From Tetragonia tetragonoides (taxonomy: Eukaryota; Streptophyta; Magnoliopsida; Caryophyllales; Aizoaceae), in assembly GCA_038025085.1 (NCBI GenBank), contig CM076152.1, positions 23,644,001 through 23,708,000 on the forward strand: 64,000 nucleotides of DNA, read 5' to 3'. The position numbers were made by a program, and so were the translations under genes. The notes under the pieces were generated by a model, which searched no databases, had not been told where the DNA came from, and saw only the letters and a program-made list of their open reading frames with translations. The stretch's first letter is position 1, and every line of letters begins with the position of its first letter. Shown here in pieces: positions 48,037-60,547 of the stretch.

Positions 48037-50012
48037 AATACACCCAAATGTTTTGTTTGCATTAATTTGAGTGAGAAACTTAACCAAGGATGTTTACAAG
48101 TACAAACAAGCTTCAAGTCAAGCTTTTGAATGTATTTACGCGTTTTAACAGCTCTTACGATTAGGGTGAAAGAGATTGAGGTCTTTTGTGTTGTATATTA
48201 AGAGAAAGCACCCAAATGCTTTGTTTAGATTCATTTGAGTGAGAAACTACACCAAGGATGTTTATAAGTACAAACAAGCTTTAACTCCACCTTTTGAATG
48301 CATTTACGCATTTTAACAGCTCTTACAACTAGGGTGAAAAAGCTCTATTAAGAAAAAGCTTTTAAATATATTAACAGTTCTTTTGTGCTGCATATTAAGA
48401 AAAAGCTCGCAAATGCTTTGTTTACATTCATTTGAGTGTGAAACTACCCCAAGGATGTTTACAACTACAAACAAGCTTGAACTCAAGCTTTTGAATGCAT
48501 TTAAGCGTTTTAAAAGCTCATAGGACAAGAGTGAAAGAGATTGAGTTCTTTTGTGTTGTATATTAAGAGAACGCGCCCAAATGTTTTCTTTGCATTCATG
48601 TGAGTGAGAAACTACACCAAAGATGTTTACAAGTACCAACAAGCTTCAACTCAAGCTTTTGAATGTATTTACGCGTTTTAAAAGCTCATATGACTAGGGT
48701 GAAAGAGATTGAGGTCTTTTGTGTTGTATATTAAGTGAAAGCACCCAAATGCTTTGTTTGCATTCATTTGAGTGAGAAACTACACCAAGGATGTTTACAA
48801 GTACAAACAAGCTTCAACTGAAGCTTTTTATTGCATTTAAGCATTTAACAGCTCTTACGACTAGGGTGAAATAGATTTAGCTCTTCTGTGTTGTATATTA
48901 AGAGAAAGCACACAAATGCTTTGTTTGCATTCATTTGAGTGAGAAACTACACCAAGAATGTTTACAAGTACAAACAAGCTTCAACTCAAGCTTTTGAATG
49001 CATTTACGCGTTTTAAAAGCTCATATGACTAGGGTGAAAAAGATTGAGTTCTTTTGTGTTGTATTTTAAGAGAAAGCAACCAAAAGCTTTGTTTGCATTC
49101 ATTTCAGTGATTAACTACACCAAGAATGTTTACAAGTACAAACAAGCTTCAACTCAAGCTTTTGAATGCATTTACGCATTTTAAAAGCTCATATGACTAG
49201 GGTGAAAAAGATTGAGTTCTTTTGTGTTGTATTTTAAGAGAAAGCAACCAAAAGCTTTGTTTGCATTCATTTCAGTGAGAAACTACACCAAGAATGTTTA
49301 CAAGCACAAACAAGCTTCACCTCAAGCTTTTGAATGCATTTACGCGTTTTAAAAGCTCATATGACTAGGTTGAAAAAGATTGAGTTCTTTTGTGTTGTAT
49401 ATTAAGAGAAAGCACCCAAAAGCTTTGTTTGCATTCATTTGAGTGAGAAACTTAACCAAGGATGTTTACAAGTACAAACAAGCTTCAACTCAAGCTTTTT
49501 AATGTATTTACAGGTTTTAACAGCTCTTACGATTAGGGTGAAAGAGATTGAGGTCTTTTGTGTTGTATAATAAGAGAAAGCACCAAAATGCTTTGTTCGC
49601 ATTCATTTGAGTGAGAAACTACACCAAGGATGTTTACAAGTACAAACAAGCTTTAACTCCACCTTTTGAATACATTTACGCATTTTAACAGCCCTTAAAT
49701 CTAGGGTGAAAGAGATTGAGTTCATTTGTGTTGTATATTAAGAGAAAGCACCCAAATGCTTTGTTTGCATTTATTTGAGTAAGAAACTACACCAAAGATG
49801 TTTACAAGTACCAACAAGCTTCAACTTAAGCTTTTGAATGCATATAGGCGTTTTAAAACCTCATACGACTAGGGTGAAAGAGATTGAGTTCTTTTGTGTT
49901 GCATTTTCCGAGAAAGCACCCAAAAGCTTTGTTTGCATTCATTGGAGTGAGAAACTACACCAAGGATGTTTACAAGTACAAACAAGCTTCAACACAAAAT
50001 TTTGAATGTATT
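48037..50012 (-). repeat. Reverse satellite block of unit 2 with scrambled patch
   Basis: Matches 36169-36450 and then, after a scrambled patch at about 48337-48375 (ctctattaagaaaaagc, aaatatattaacag), 38010-39314. The intervening 7 monomers of unit 1 are replaced by about two monomers of the gcgagctttttctt variant. Confidence 0.85.
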
Positions 50013-50375
50013 CACAATTAAATGAATGCAAATAAAGCATTTGTGTGCTTTCTCTTAATATACAACAGAAAAGAACTCAATCTCTTTCACCGTAGTCGTA
50101 AGAGCTGTTAAAACGCGTAAATACATTCAAAAGCTTGAGTTGAAGCTTGTTTGTACTTGTAAACATCCTTGGTGTAGTTTCTCACTCCAATGAATGCAAA
50201 CACAGCTTTTGGGTGCTTTCTCTGAAAATACAACACAAAAGAACTCAATCTCTATCACCCTAGTCGTTTGAGGTTTTAAACGCGTAAATGCTTTCAAAAG
50301 CTTGAGTTGAAGCTTGTTTGTACTTGTAAACATCCTTGGTGTAGTTTCTCACACCAATGAATGCAAACAAAGCTT
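50013..50375 (+). repeat. Forward satellite block after the recurrent junction
   Basis: Two forward monomers matching 39320-39650 of unit 1, then the start of the 1,013 bp segment that unit 1 lacks. Confidence 0.8.
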
Positions 50376-50480
50376 TAACTCCACCTGTTGAATGCATTTA
50401 CGCGTTTTAACAGCTCTTACATCTGGGGTGAAAGAGATTGAGTTCTTTTGTGTTGTATTTTCAAAGTAAGCACCCAAAAG
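50376..50480 (-). repeat. Short reverse insert in unit 2
   Basis: Less than one reverse monomer (gctttaactccacctgttg to gtattttcaaagtaagcacc). The left switch lies in aaagcttt, a word present in both orientations. It belongs to the 1,013 bp segment absent from unit 1. Confidence 0.8.
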
Positions 50481-53400
50481 CTTGGTTTGAAGCGTGTTGG
50501 TCTTTGTAAACATCCTTGGTTAAGTTTCTCACTCAAATGAATGCAAAGAAATCAGCTTTCTCTTAATATACAACACAAAAGAACTCAATCTTTTTCACGC
50601 TAGTCATTTCAGCTTTTAAAACGCGTAAATGCATTCAAAAGCTTGAGTTGAAGCTTTTTTGTACTTGTAAACATTCTTGGTGTAGTTTCTCACTCAAATG
50701 AATGCAAACAAAGCATTTGGGTGCTTTCTCTTAATATACAACACAAAAGAACTCAATCTCTTTCACCCTAGTCGGAAGAGCTGTTAAAACGCGTAAATGC
50801 ATTCAAAAGGTGGAGTTAAAGCTTGTTTGTACTTGTAAACATCCTTGGTGTAGTTTCTCACTCAAATGAATGCAAACAAAGCATTGGGGTGCTTTCTCTT
50901 AATATACAACACAAAAGACCTCAATCTCTTTCACCCTAGTCATATGAGCTTTTAAAACGCGTAAATACATTCAAAAGCTTGAGTTGAAGCTTGTTTGTAC
51001 TTGTAAACATCCTTGGTGTAGTTTCTCACTCCAATGAATGCAAACAAAGCTTTTGGGTGATTTCTCTTAAAATACAACACAAAAGTACTTAATCTCTTTC
51101 ACCCTAGTCGTATGAGGTTTTAAAACGCCTATATGCATTCAAAAGCTTAAGTTGAAGCTTGTTGGTACTTGTAAACATCCTTGGTTAAGTTTCTCACTCA
51201 AATGAATGCAAACAAAGCATTTGGGTGCTTTCTCTTAATATATAACACAAAAGAACTCAATCTTTTTCACCCTAGTCATATGAGCTTTTAAAACGCGTAA
51301 ATGCATTAAAAAGCTTGAGTTGAAGCTTGTTTGTACTTGTAAACATTCTTGGTGTAGTTTCTCACTCAAATGAATACAAACAAAGCATTTGGGTGCTTAA
51401 TATTAATATACAACACAAAAGACCTCAATCTCTTTCACCCTAGTCGTATGAGGTTTTAAAACGCGTAATTGCTTTCAAAAGCTTGAGTTGAAGCTTGTTT
51501 GTACTTGTAAACATCCTTGGTGTAGTTTCTCCCTCAAATGAATGCAAACAAAGCATTTGGGTGCTTTCTCTTAATATACAACACAAAAGAACTCAATCTC
51601 TTTCACCCTAGATGTAAGAGCTGTTAAAACGCGTAAATGCATTCAAAAGGTGGAGTTAAAGCTTGTTTGTACTTGTAAACATCCTTGGTGTAGTTTCTCA
51701 CTCAAATAAATGCAAACAAAGCATTTGGGTGCTTTCTCTTAATATACAACACAAAAGAACTCAATCTCTTTCACCCTAGATGTAAGAGCTGTTAAAACGC
51801 GTAAATGCTTTCAAAAGGTGAAGGTAAAGCTTGTTTGTACTTGTAAACATCCTTGGTGTCGTTTCTCACTCAAATGAATGCAAACAAAGCATTTGGGTGC
51901 TTTCTCTTAATATACAACACAAAAGACCGCAATCTCTTTCACCCTAATCGTAAGAGCTGTTCAAACGCGTAAATACATTCAAAAGCTTGAGTTGAAGCTT
52001 GTTTGTACTTGTAAACATCCTTGGTTAAGTTTCTCACTCAAATAAATGCAAACAAAGCATCTGGGTGCGTTCTCTTAATATACAACCCAAAAGAACTCAA
52101 TCTCTTTCACCCTAGTCGTAAGAGCTGTTAAAACGCGTAATTGCATTAAAAACGCGTAAATGCATTCGAAAGCTTGAGTTGAAGCTTGTTTGTGCTTGTA
52201 AACATCCTTGGTCTAGTTTCTCACTCAAATGAATGCAAACAAAGTTATTGGATGGTTTCTCTTAAAATATAACACAAAAGAACTCAATCTCTTTCACCTT
52301 AGTCGTGTGAGGTTTTAAAACGCCTATATGCATTCAAAAGCTTAAGTTCAAGCTTGTTGGTACTTGTAAACATCCTGGTTAAGTTTCTCACTCAAATGAA
52401 TTCAAACAAAGCATTTGGGTGCTTTCTCTTAATATACAACACAAAAGAACTCAATCTTTTTCACCCTAGTCATATGAGCTATTAAAACGCGTAAATGCAT
52501 TCAAAAGCTTGAGTTGAAGCTTGTTTGTAGTTGTAAACATTCTTGGTGTAGTTTCTCACTGAAATGAATGCAAACAAAGCATTTGGGTGCTTTCTCTTAA
52601 TATACAACACAAAAGAACTTAATATTTTTCACCCTAGTCATATGAGCTTTTAAAACGCGGAAATGCATTCAAAAGATTGAGTTGAAGCTTGTTTGTACTT
52701 GTAAACATTCTTGGTGTAGTTTCTCACTGAAATGAATGCAAACAAAGCTTTTGGTTGCTTTCTCTTAAAATACAACACAAAAGAACTCAATCTTTTTCAC
52801 CCTAGTCATATGAGCTTTTAAACCGCGTAAATGCATTCAAAAGCTTGAGTTGAAGCTTGTTTGCACTTGTAAACATTCTTGGTGTAGTTTCTCACTCAAA
52901 TGAATGCAAACAAAGCATTTTGGTGCTTTGTCTTTATATGCAACACAAAAGAACTCAATCTCTTTCACCCTAGTCGTAAGAGCTGTTAAAATGCTTAAAT
53001 GCAATAAAAAGCTTCAGTTGAAGCTTGTTTGTACTTACAAACATCCTTGGTGTAGTTTCTCACTCAAAAGAATGCAAAAAAAAGCATTTGGGTGCTTCTC
53101 CTAATATACAACACAAAAGACCTCAATCTCTTTCACCCTAGTCATATGAGCTTTTAAAACGCGTAAATACATTCAAAAGCTTGAGTTGAAGCTTGTTGGT
53201 ACTTGTAAACATCATTGGTGTAGTTTCTCACTCAACTGAATGCAAAGAAAACATTTGGGTGCGTTCTCTTAATATACAACACAAAAGAACTCAATCTCTT
53301 TCACCCTTGTCGTATGTGCTTTTAAAACGCTTAAATGCATTCAAAAGCTTGAATTCAAGCTTGTTTGTAGTTATAAACATCCTTGGGGTAGTTTCACACT

Positions 53401-53765
53401 CAAATGAATGTAAACAAAGCATTTGCGAGCTTTTTCTTAATATACAACACAAAAGAACTCAATCTCTTTCACCCTAGTTGTAAGAGCTGTTAAAATGCGT
53501 AAATGCATTCAAAAGCTAGAATTGAAGCTTGTTTTACTTGTAAACATCCTTGGTGTAGTTTCTCACTCAAATGAATGCAAAAGCATTTGGGTGCTTTCTC
53601 TTAATATACAACACAAAAGAACTCAATCTCTTTCACCCTAGATGTAAGAGCTGTTAAAACGCGTAAATGCATTCAAAAGGTGGAGTTAAAGCTTGTTTGT
53701 ACTTGTAAACATCCTTGGTTAAGTTTCTCACTCAAATGAATGCAAACAAAGCATTTCTTCTCGTA
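50481..53765 (+). repeat. Forward satellite block of unit 2
   Basis: About 19 forward monomers. From about 51352 on they match 39644-42000 of unit 1 at an offset of 11708. Near 53700 about 674 bp (four monomers) of unit 1 are missing. Confidence 0.85.
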
Positions 53766-53889
53766 ATCAAGCTTTAACACCACCTGGGTGCTTTCTCTGA
53801 AAATAGAACACAAAAGAACTCAATCTCATTCACCCTACATGTAAGAGCTGTTAAAACGCGTAAATGCATTCAAAAGGTGGAGTTAAAGC
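53766..53889 (+). repeat. Satellite across the end of unit 2
   Basis: The scrambled insert (caagctttaacaccacc) is followed by gaaaatagaacacaaaag, where unit 1 has the LTR tail instead. Forward monomer sequence runs to about 53889. Confidence 0.8.
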
Positions 53890-56395
53890 TTTGTTTGCAT
53901 TCATTGGAGTGAGAAACTACACTAAGGATGTTAAGAAGTACAAACAAGTTTCAACTCAAGCTTTTGAATGTATTTACGCGTTTTAAAAGCTCATGTGACT
54001 AGGGTGAAAGAGATTGAGGTCTTTTGTGTTGTATATTAAGAGAAAGCACCCAAATGCTTTGTTTGTATTCATTTGAGTGAGAAACTACACCAAGGATGTT
54101 TACAAGTACAAACAAGCTTTAACTCCACCATTTGAATGCATTTACGCGTTTTACAAGCTCATATGACTAGGGTGAAAAAGATTGAGTTCTTTTGTGTTGT
54201 ATATTAAGAGAAAGCACCCAAATGCTTTGTTTGCATTCATTTTATTGAGAAACTTAAACAAGGATGTTTACAAGTACAAACAAGCTTCAACTCAAGCTTT
54301 AGAATGTATTTACGCGTTTTAACAACTCTTACGATTAGGGTGAAAGAGATTGAGGTCTTTTATGTTGTATATTAAGGGAAAGCACCCAAATGCTTTGTTT
54401 GTATTCATTTGAGTGAGAAACTACACCAAGGATGTTTACAAGTACAAACAAGCTTTAACTCCACCTTTTGAATGCATTTACGCGTTTTAACAGCTCTTAC
54501 ATCTAGGGTGAAAGAGATTGAGTTCTTTTGTGTTGTATATTAAGAGAAAGCACGCAAATGCTTTGTTTGCATTCATTTGCGGGAGAAACTACACCAAGGA
54601 TGTTTACAAGTACAAACAAGCTTCAACTCAAGCTGTTTAAAGCATTTACGCGTTTTAAAACCTTATACGACTAGGGTGAAACAGATTGAGTTCTTTTCTG
54701 TTGTATATTAAGAGAAAACACCCAAATACTTTGTTTGCATTTATTTGAGTGAGAAACTACACCAAGGATGTTTACAAGTACAAACAAGTTTCAACTCAAA
54801 ATTTTGAATGTATTTACGCGTTTTAACAGCTCTTACGACTAGGGTGAAAGAGTTGAGGTCTTTTGTGTTGTATATTAAGAGAAAGCACCCAAATGCTTTC
54901 TTTGCATTAATTTGAGTGAGAAACTACACCAAGGATGTTTACAAGTTCAAACAAGTTTCAACTCAAGCTTTTGAATGCATTTACGCGTTTTAACAGCTCT
55001 TACGACTAGGCGAAAAGAGATTGAGTTCTTTTGTGTTGTATATTAAGAAAAAGCTCGCAAATGCTTTGTTTAAATTCATTTGAGTGTGAAACTACACCAA
55101 GGATGTTTACAACTACAAAAAGGCTTCAACTAAAGCTTTTGATTGCATTTACGCGTTTTAAAAGCTCATACGAAAAGGGTGAAAGAGATTGAGTTCTTTT
55201 GTGTTGTATATTAAGAGCAAGCACCCAAATGATTTGTATGCTTTCATTTGAGTGAGAAACTACACCAAGGATGTTTGCATTCAAAAGCTCTTACATGTAG
55301 GGTGAAACAGCGCTTTGTTTGCATTCATTTGAGGGAGAAACTACACCAAGGATGTTTGCAAGTACAAACAAGCTTTAAATCAACCTTTTGAATGCATTTA
55401 CGCATTTTAACAGCTCTTACAACTAGGGTGAAAGAGATTGAATTCTTTTGTGTTGTATATTACGAGAAATCACACAAATGCTTTGTTTGCATTCATTTGA
55501 GTGAGAAACTACACCAAGGATGTTTACAAGTACAAACAAGCTTTAACTCAAACTTTTGAATGCATTTACGCATTTTAACAGCTCTTACAACTAGGGAGAA
55601 AGAGATTGAGTTCTTTTGGGTTGTATATTAAGAGAAATCACACAAATGCTTTGTTTGCATTCATTTGAGTGAGAAACTACACCAAGAATGTTTACAAGTA
55701 CAAACAAGCTTCAATTCAAGCTTTTGAAAGCATTTACGCGTTTTAAAACCTCATACGACTAGGGTGAAAAAGATTGAGTTCTTTTGTGTTGTATTTTAAG
55801 AGAAAGTAACCAAAAGCTTTGTTTGCATTCATTTCAATGAGAAACTACACCAAGAATGTTTACAAGTACAAACAAGCTTCAACTCAAGCTTTTGAATGCA
55901 TTTACGCGTTTTAAAAGGTCATATGACTAGGGTGGAAAAGATTGAGTTCTTTTGTGTTGTATATTAAGAGAAAGCACCCAAATGCTTTGTTTGCATTCAT
56001 TTGAGTGCGAAACTTAACCAAGGATGTATACAAGTACAAACAAGCTTCAACTCAAGCTTTTGAATGCATATATGCGTTTCAAAACCTCGTACGACTACGG
56101 TGAAAGAGATTGAGTTCTTTTGTGTTGTATTTTCAGAGTAAGCACCCAAAAGCTTTGTTTGGATTCATTGGAGTGAGAAACTACACCAAGGATGTTTACA
56201 AGTACAAACAAGCTTCAACTCAAGCTTTTGAATGTATTTACGCGTTTTAAAAGCTCATATGACTAGGGTGAAAGAGATTGTGGTCTTTTGTGTTGTATAT
56301 TAAGAGAAAGCACCCAATTGCTTTGTTTGTACTCATTTGAGTCAGAAACTACACCAAGGATATTTACAAGAACAAACAAGCTTCAACTCAATATT
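53890..56395 (-). repeat. Reverse satellite block
   Basis: About 15 reverse monomers, starting at the palindrome-like switch gttaaagctttgtttgc (53881-53897). The part at 53960-54530 recurs at about 61735-62285 (offset about 7776), and 54640-55900 resembles 36590-37960. A scrambled patch lies at 55262-55325 (gcattcaaaagctcttac, then aacagcgctttg). Confidence 0.85.
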
Positions 56396-58345
56396 TTGAA
56401 TGTATTCACAATCAAATGAATGCAAGTAAAGCATTTGTGTGATTTCTCTTAATATACAACAGAAAAGAACTCAATCTCTTTCACCCTAGTCGTAAGAGCT
56501 GTGAAAACGCGTAAATACATTCAAAAGCTTGAGTTGAAGCTTGTTTGTACTTGTAAACATCCTTGGTGTAGTTTCTCACTCCAATGAATGCAAACAAAGC
56601 TTTTGGGTGCTTTCTCTGAAAATACAATACAAAACGCGTAAATGCATTCAAAAGCTTGAGTTGAAGCTTGTATGTACTTGTAAACATCCTTGGTGTGGTT
56701 TCTCACTCAAATGAATGCAAACAAAGTTATTGGATGGTTTCTCTGAAAATACAACACAAAAGAACTCAATCTCTTTCACCTTAGTCGTATGAGGTTTTAA
56801 AACGCGTATATGCATTCAAAAGGTGGAGTTAAAGCTTGTTTGTACTTGTGAACATTCTTGGTGTAGTTTCTCACTCAAATGAATGCAAACAAAGCATTTG
56901 TGTGCTTTCTCTTAATATAAAATGCAATAAAAAGCTTGAGTTGACGCTTGTTTGTACTTGTAATCATCCTTGGTGTAGTTTCTCACTGAAATGAATGCAT
57001 ACAAAGAATTTGTGTGCTTTCTCTTAATATACAACAGAAAAGAACTCAATCTCTTTCACCCTAGTCGTAAGAGCTGATAAAACGCGTAAATACATTCAAA
57101 AGCTTGAGTTGAAGCTTGTTTGTACTTGTAAACATCCTTGGTGTAGTTTCTCACACAAATGAATGCAACAAAGCTTTTGGGTTCTTTCTCTTAATATACA
57201 ACACAAAAGAACTCAATCTCTTTCACCCTAGTCGTATGAGGTTTTAAAACGCGTATATGCATTCAAAAGCTTGAGTTAAACCTTGTTGGTACTTGTAAAC
57301 ATCTTTGGTGTAGTTTCTCACTCAAATGAATGCAAAGAAAACATTTGGGTGCGTTCTATTAATATACAACACAAAAGAACTCCAGCTTTTTCACCCTAGT
57401 CATATGAGCTTTTAAAACGCGTAAATGCATTCAAAAGCTTGAGTTGAAGCTTGTTTGTACTTGTAAACATCCTTGGGGTAGTTTCTCACTCCAATGAATG
57501 CAAAATAGCTTTTGGATGCTTTCTCTTAATATACAACAGAAAAGAACTCAAGCTTTTTCACCCTAGTCATATGAGCTTTTAAAACGCATAAATGCATTCA
57601 TAAGCTTGAGTTGAAGCTTGTTTGTACTTGTAAACATCCTTGGTGTAATTTCTCACACAAATAAATGCAAACAAAGAATTTGTGTGATTTCTCTTAATAT
57701 ACAACACAATAGAACTCAATCTCTTTCACCCTAGTTGTAAGAGCTGATAAAATGCGTAAATGCATTCAAAAGGTGGAGTTAAAGCTTGTTTGTGCTTGTA
57801 AACATACTTGGTGTAGTTTCTCACTCAAATGAATGCAAACAAAGCATTTGGGTGCTTTCTCTTAATATACAACACAAAAGAACTCAATCTCTTTCACCCT
57901 AGATGTAAGAGCTGTTAAAACTCGTAAATGCATTCAAAAGGTGGAGTTAAAGCTTGTTTGTACTTGTAAACATCCTTGGTGTAGTTTCTCACTCAAATGA
58001 ATGCAAACAAAGCATTTGGGTGCTTTCTCTTAATATAAAATGCAATAAAAAGCTTGAGTTGACGCTTGTTTGTACTTGTAAACATCCTTGGTGTAGTTTC
58101 TCACTCAAATGAATGCATACAAAAAATTTGTGTGCTTTCTCTTAATATACAACAGAAAAGAACTCAATCTCTTTCACCCTAATCATAAGAGCTGTTAAAA
58201 CGCTTAAATGCATTCAAAAGGTGGAGTTAAAGCTTGTTTGTGCTTGTAAACATCCTTGGTGTAGTTTCTCACTCAAATGAATGCAAACAAAGCATTTGGG
58301 TGCTTTCTCTGCATATACAAAACAAAAGAACCCAAATGACAATGT
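56396..58345 (+). repeat. Forward satellite block
   Basis: About 11 forward monomers from the recurrent junction gaatgtattcacaatcaaat. Two monomers contain a shortened joint aatataaaatgcaataaaaag (at about 56913 and 58034) and are near-copies of each other. Confidence 0.85.
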
Positions 58346-59427
58346 TGCTTGCATTCATGTACAAACAAGCTTCAACTCAAGTATGTTTACATGTACAAAC
58401 AAGCTTCAACTCAAAATTTTGAATAAATTTACGCGTTTTAAAAGCTAATATGACTAGGGTGAAAGAGATTGAGGTCTTTTGTGTTATATATTAAGAGAAA
58501 GCACCCAAATGCTTTGTTTGCATTCATTTGAGTGAGAAACTACACCAAGAATGTTTACAAGTACAAACAAGCTTCAACTCAAGCTTTTGAATGCATTTAC
58601 GCGTTTTAAAAGCTCATATGACTAGGGTGAAAGAGATTGAGGTCTTTTGTGTTGTATATTAAGAGAAAGCACCGAAATGCTTTGTTTGCATTCATTTGAG
58701 TGAGAAACTACACCAAGGATGTTTACAAGTACAAACAAGCTTTAACTCCACCTTTTGAATGCATTTACGCGTTTTAACAGCTCTTACGACTAGGGTGAAA
58801 GAGATTGAGTTCTTTTGTGTTGTATTTTCAGAGAAAGCACCCAAAAGCTTTGTTTGCATTCATTGGAGTGAGAAACTACACCAAGGATGTTTACAAGTAC
58901 AAACAAGCTTCAACTCAAAATTTTGAATATATTTAAGCGTTTTATAAGTTCATATGACTAGGGTGAAAGAGATTGAGGTCTTTTGTGTTGTATATTAAGA
59001 GAAAGCACCCAAATGCTTTCTTTGCATTAATGTGAGTGAGAAACTACACCACGTATGTTTACAAGTACGAACAAGCTTCAACTCAAGCTTTTGAATGCTT
59101 TTACGCGTTTTAAAAGCGCATACGACTAGGGTGAAAGAGATTGAGTTCTTTTGTGTTGAAAATTAAGAGAAAGCACCCAAATGCTTTGTTTGCATTCATT
59201 TGAGTGAGAAACTGTACCAAGGATGTTTACAAGCACAAACAAGCTTCAACTTAAGCTTTTGAATGTATTTACGCGTTTTAACAGCTCTCACGATTAGGGT
59301 GAAAGAGATTGAGGTCTTTTGTGTTGTATATTAAGAGAAAGCACCCAAATGCTTTGTTTGCATTCATTTGAGTGAGAAACTACACCAATGATGTTTACAA
59401 CTACAAACAAGCTTTAACTCCACCTTT
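58346..59427 (-). repeat. Reverse satellite block left of the copia scrap
   Basis: Reverse monomers from a junction of the aacccaaatgacaatgttgc type (58329-58348) with a small internal rearrangement (caagtatgtttacatgtac). The block runs up to ccaccttttga, where the copia fragment begins. Confidence 0.85.
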
Positions 59428-59637
59428 TGAGAAAGAAATTAGGAGAAAGGGGAGTTGAATGTATCTTTTTAGGCTATGCTATACATAGCAAGGCCTATAG
59501 GTTCATGGTAATTGAACCAAATGATTTAATTGCGGTCAATACAATAATTGAATCAAGGTATACTATATTTGATGAGAATCGATTCACGTCTATCCCTAGG
59601 CCAAAAGACCCAATTGTGGAGGTTATGTCAAACCAAC
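59428..59637 (+). pseudogene. Second Ty1/copia polyprotein fragment
   Basis: About 70 codons on the plus strand homologous to the fragment at 9756-10062. It has CIFLGYA, SKAYRFMV, an ESR..IF.ENRF segment and IPRPKD, then ends after MSNQ. The tail with the RRSKRPRK motif, present in the first copy, is absent; satellite sequence follows from about 59640. The left boundary with satellite (ccaccttttga) is the same base as in the first copy, and the two differ at about 7 of 205 bases. It is therefore a copy of the same capture event, now about 49 kb away and on the opposite strand. Confidence 0.8.
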
Positions 59638-60025
59638 AGCTCCCCTTTTCAGAGAAAGCATCCAAATACTTTGTTTGGATACATTTGGGTGTGAAACTGC
59701 ACCTAGGATGTTTACAAGTACAAACAAGCTTCAACTCAATCTTTTGAATGCATTTACGCGTTTTGAAAGCTCATACGAGTAGGGTGCAAGAGATTTGAGT
59801 TCTTTTGTGTTGTATATTAATAGAATGCATCCAAATACTTTTTTTGCATTCATTTGAGAGTGAAAATACACCAAGGATGTTTACAAGTACAAACAAGCTT
59901 CAACTCAAGCTTTTGAATGTACTTACGCGTTTTAACTGCTCTTACGACTAGGGTGAAAGAGATTGAGTTCTTTTCTGTTGTATATTAGGAGAAAGCACAC
60001 AAATGCTTTAATTGCATTCATTTGA
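59638..60025 (-). repeat. Diverged reverse monomers beside the copia scrap
   Basis: Two reverse monomers with more private changes than usual (gcatccaaatactttgtttgg, gagagtgaaaatacacc), consistent with age. The block ends in the reverse complement of the gaatgtattcacaatcaaat junction (about 60014-60046). Confidence 0.8.
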
Positions 60026-60547
60026 TTGTGAATACATTCAAAATTTTGAGTTGAAGCTTGTTTGTACTTGTAAACATCCTTGGTGTAGTTTCTCACTCCA
60101 ATGAATGCAAACAAAGCTTTTGGGTGCTTTCTCTGAAAATACAACACAAAAGAACTCAATCTCTTTCACCCTAGATGTAAGAGCTGTTAAAACGCGTAAA
60201 TGCATTCAAAAGGTGGAGTTAAAGCTTGTTTGTACTTGTAAACATCCTTGGTGTAGTTTCTCACTCAAATGAATTCAAACAAAGCAATTGAGTGCTTTCT
60301 CTTAAGCTTGAGTTGAAGCTTGTTTATACTTGTAAACACAAAAGAGATTGAGTTTCTCACTCCAATGAATGCAAACAAAGCTTTTGGATGCTTTCTCTTA
60401 ATATACAACAGAAAAGAACTCAAGCTTTTTCACCCTAGTCATATGAGCTTTTAAAACGCGTAAATGCATTCAAAAGCTTGAGTTGAAGCTTGTTTGTACT
60501 TGTAAACATCCTTGGTGTAGTTTCTCACTCCAATGAATGCAAACAAA
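60026..60547 (+). repeat. Forward satellite block
   Basis: About three forward monomers with a scrambled patch at about 60300-60362 (cttaagcttgagttgaag, then aaaagagattgagtttctc). It ends at aaagctttaactcaacc, a switch within the word aagcttt. Confidence 0.8.

Larger units (their letters stand above)
42797..53808 (+). repeat. Tandem duplication, unit 2 (11,012 bp)
   Basis: Second copy of 30338-42796. Relative to unit 1 it lacks about 80, 477, 34, 1173, 674 and 23 bp at successive places and carries an extra 1,013 bp at about 50340-51352. These add up to the observed 1,447 bp difference. The 1173, 674 and 1013 bp changes are close to 7, 4 and 6 monomers. The 1173 bp loss is accompanied by a scrambled patch at 48337-48375 and by altered monomers up to about 48690. 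Confidence 0.9.
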
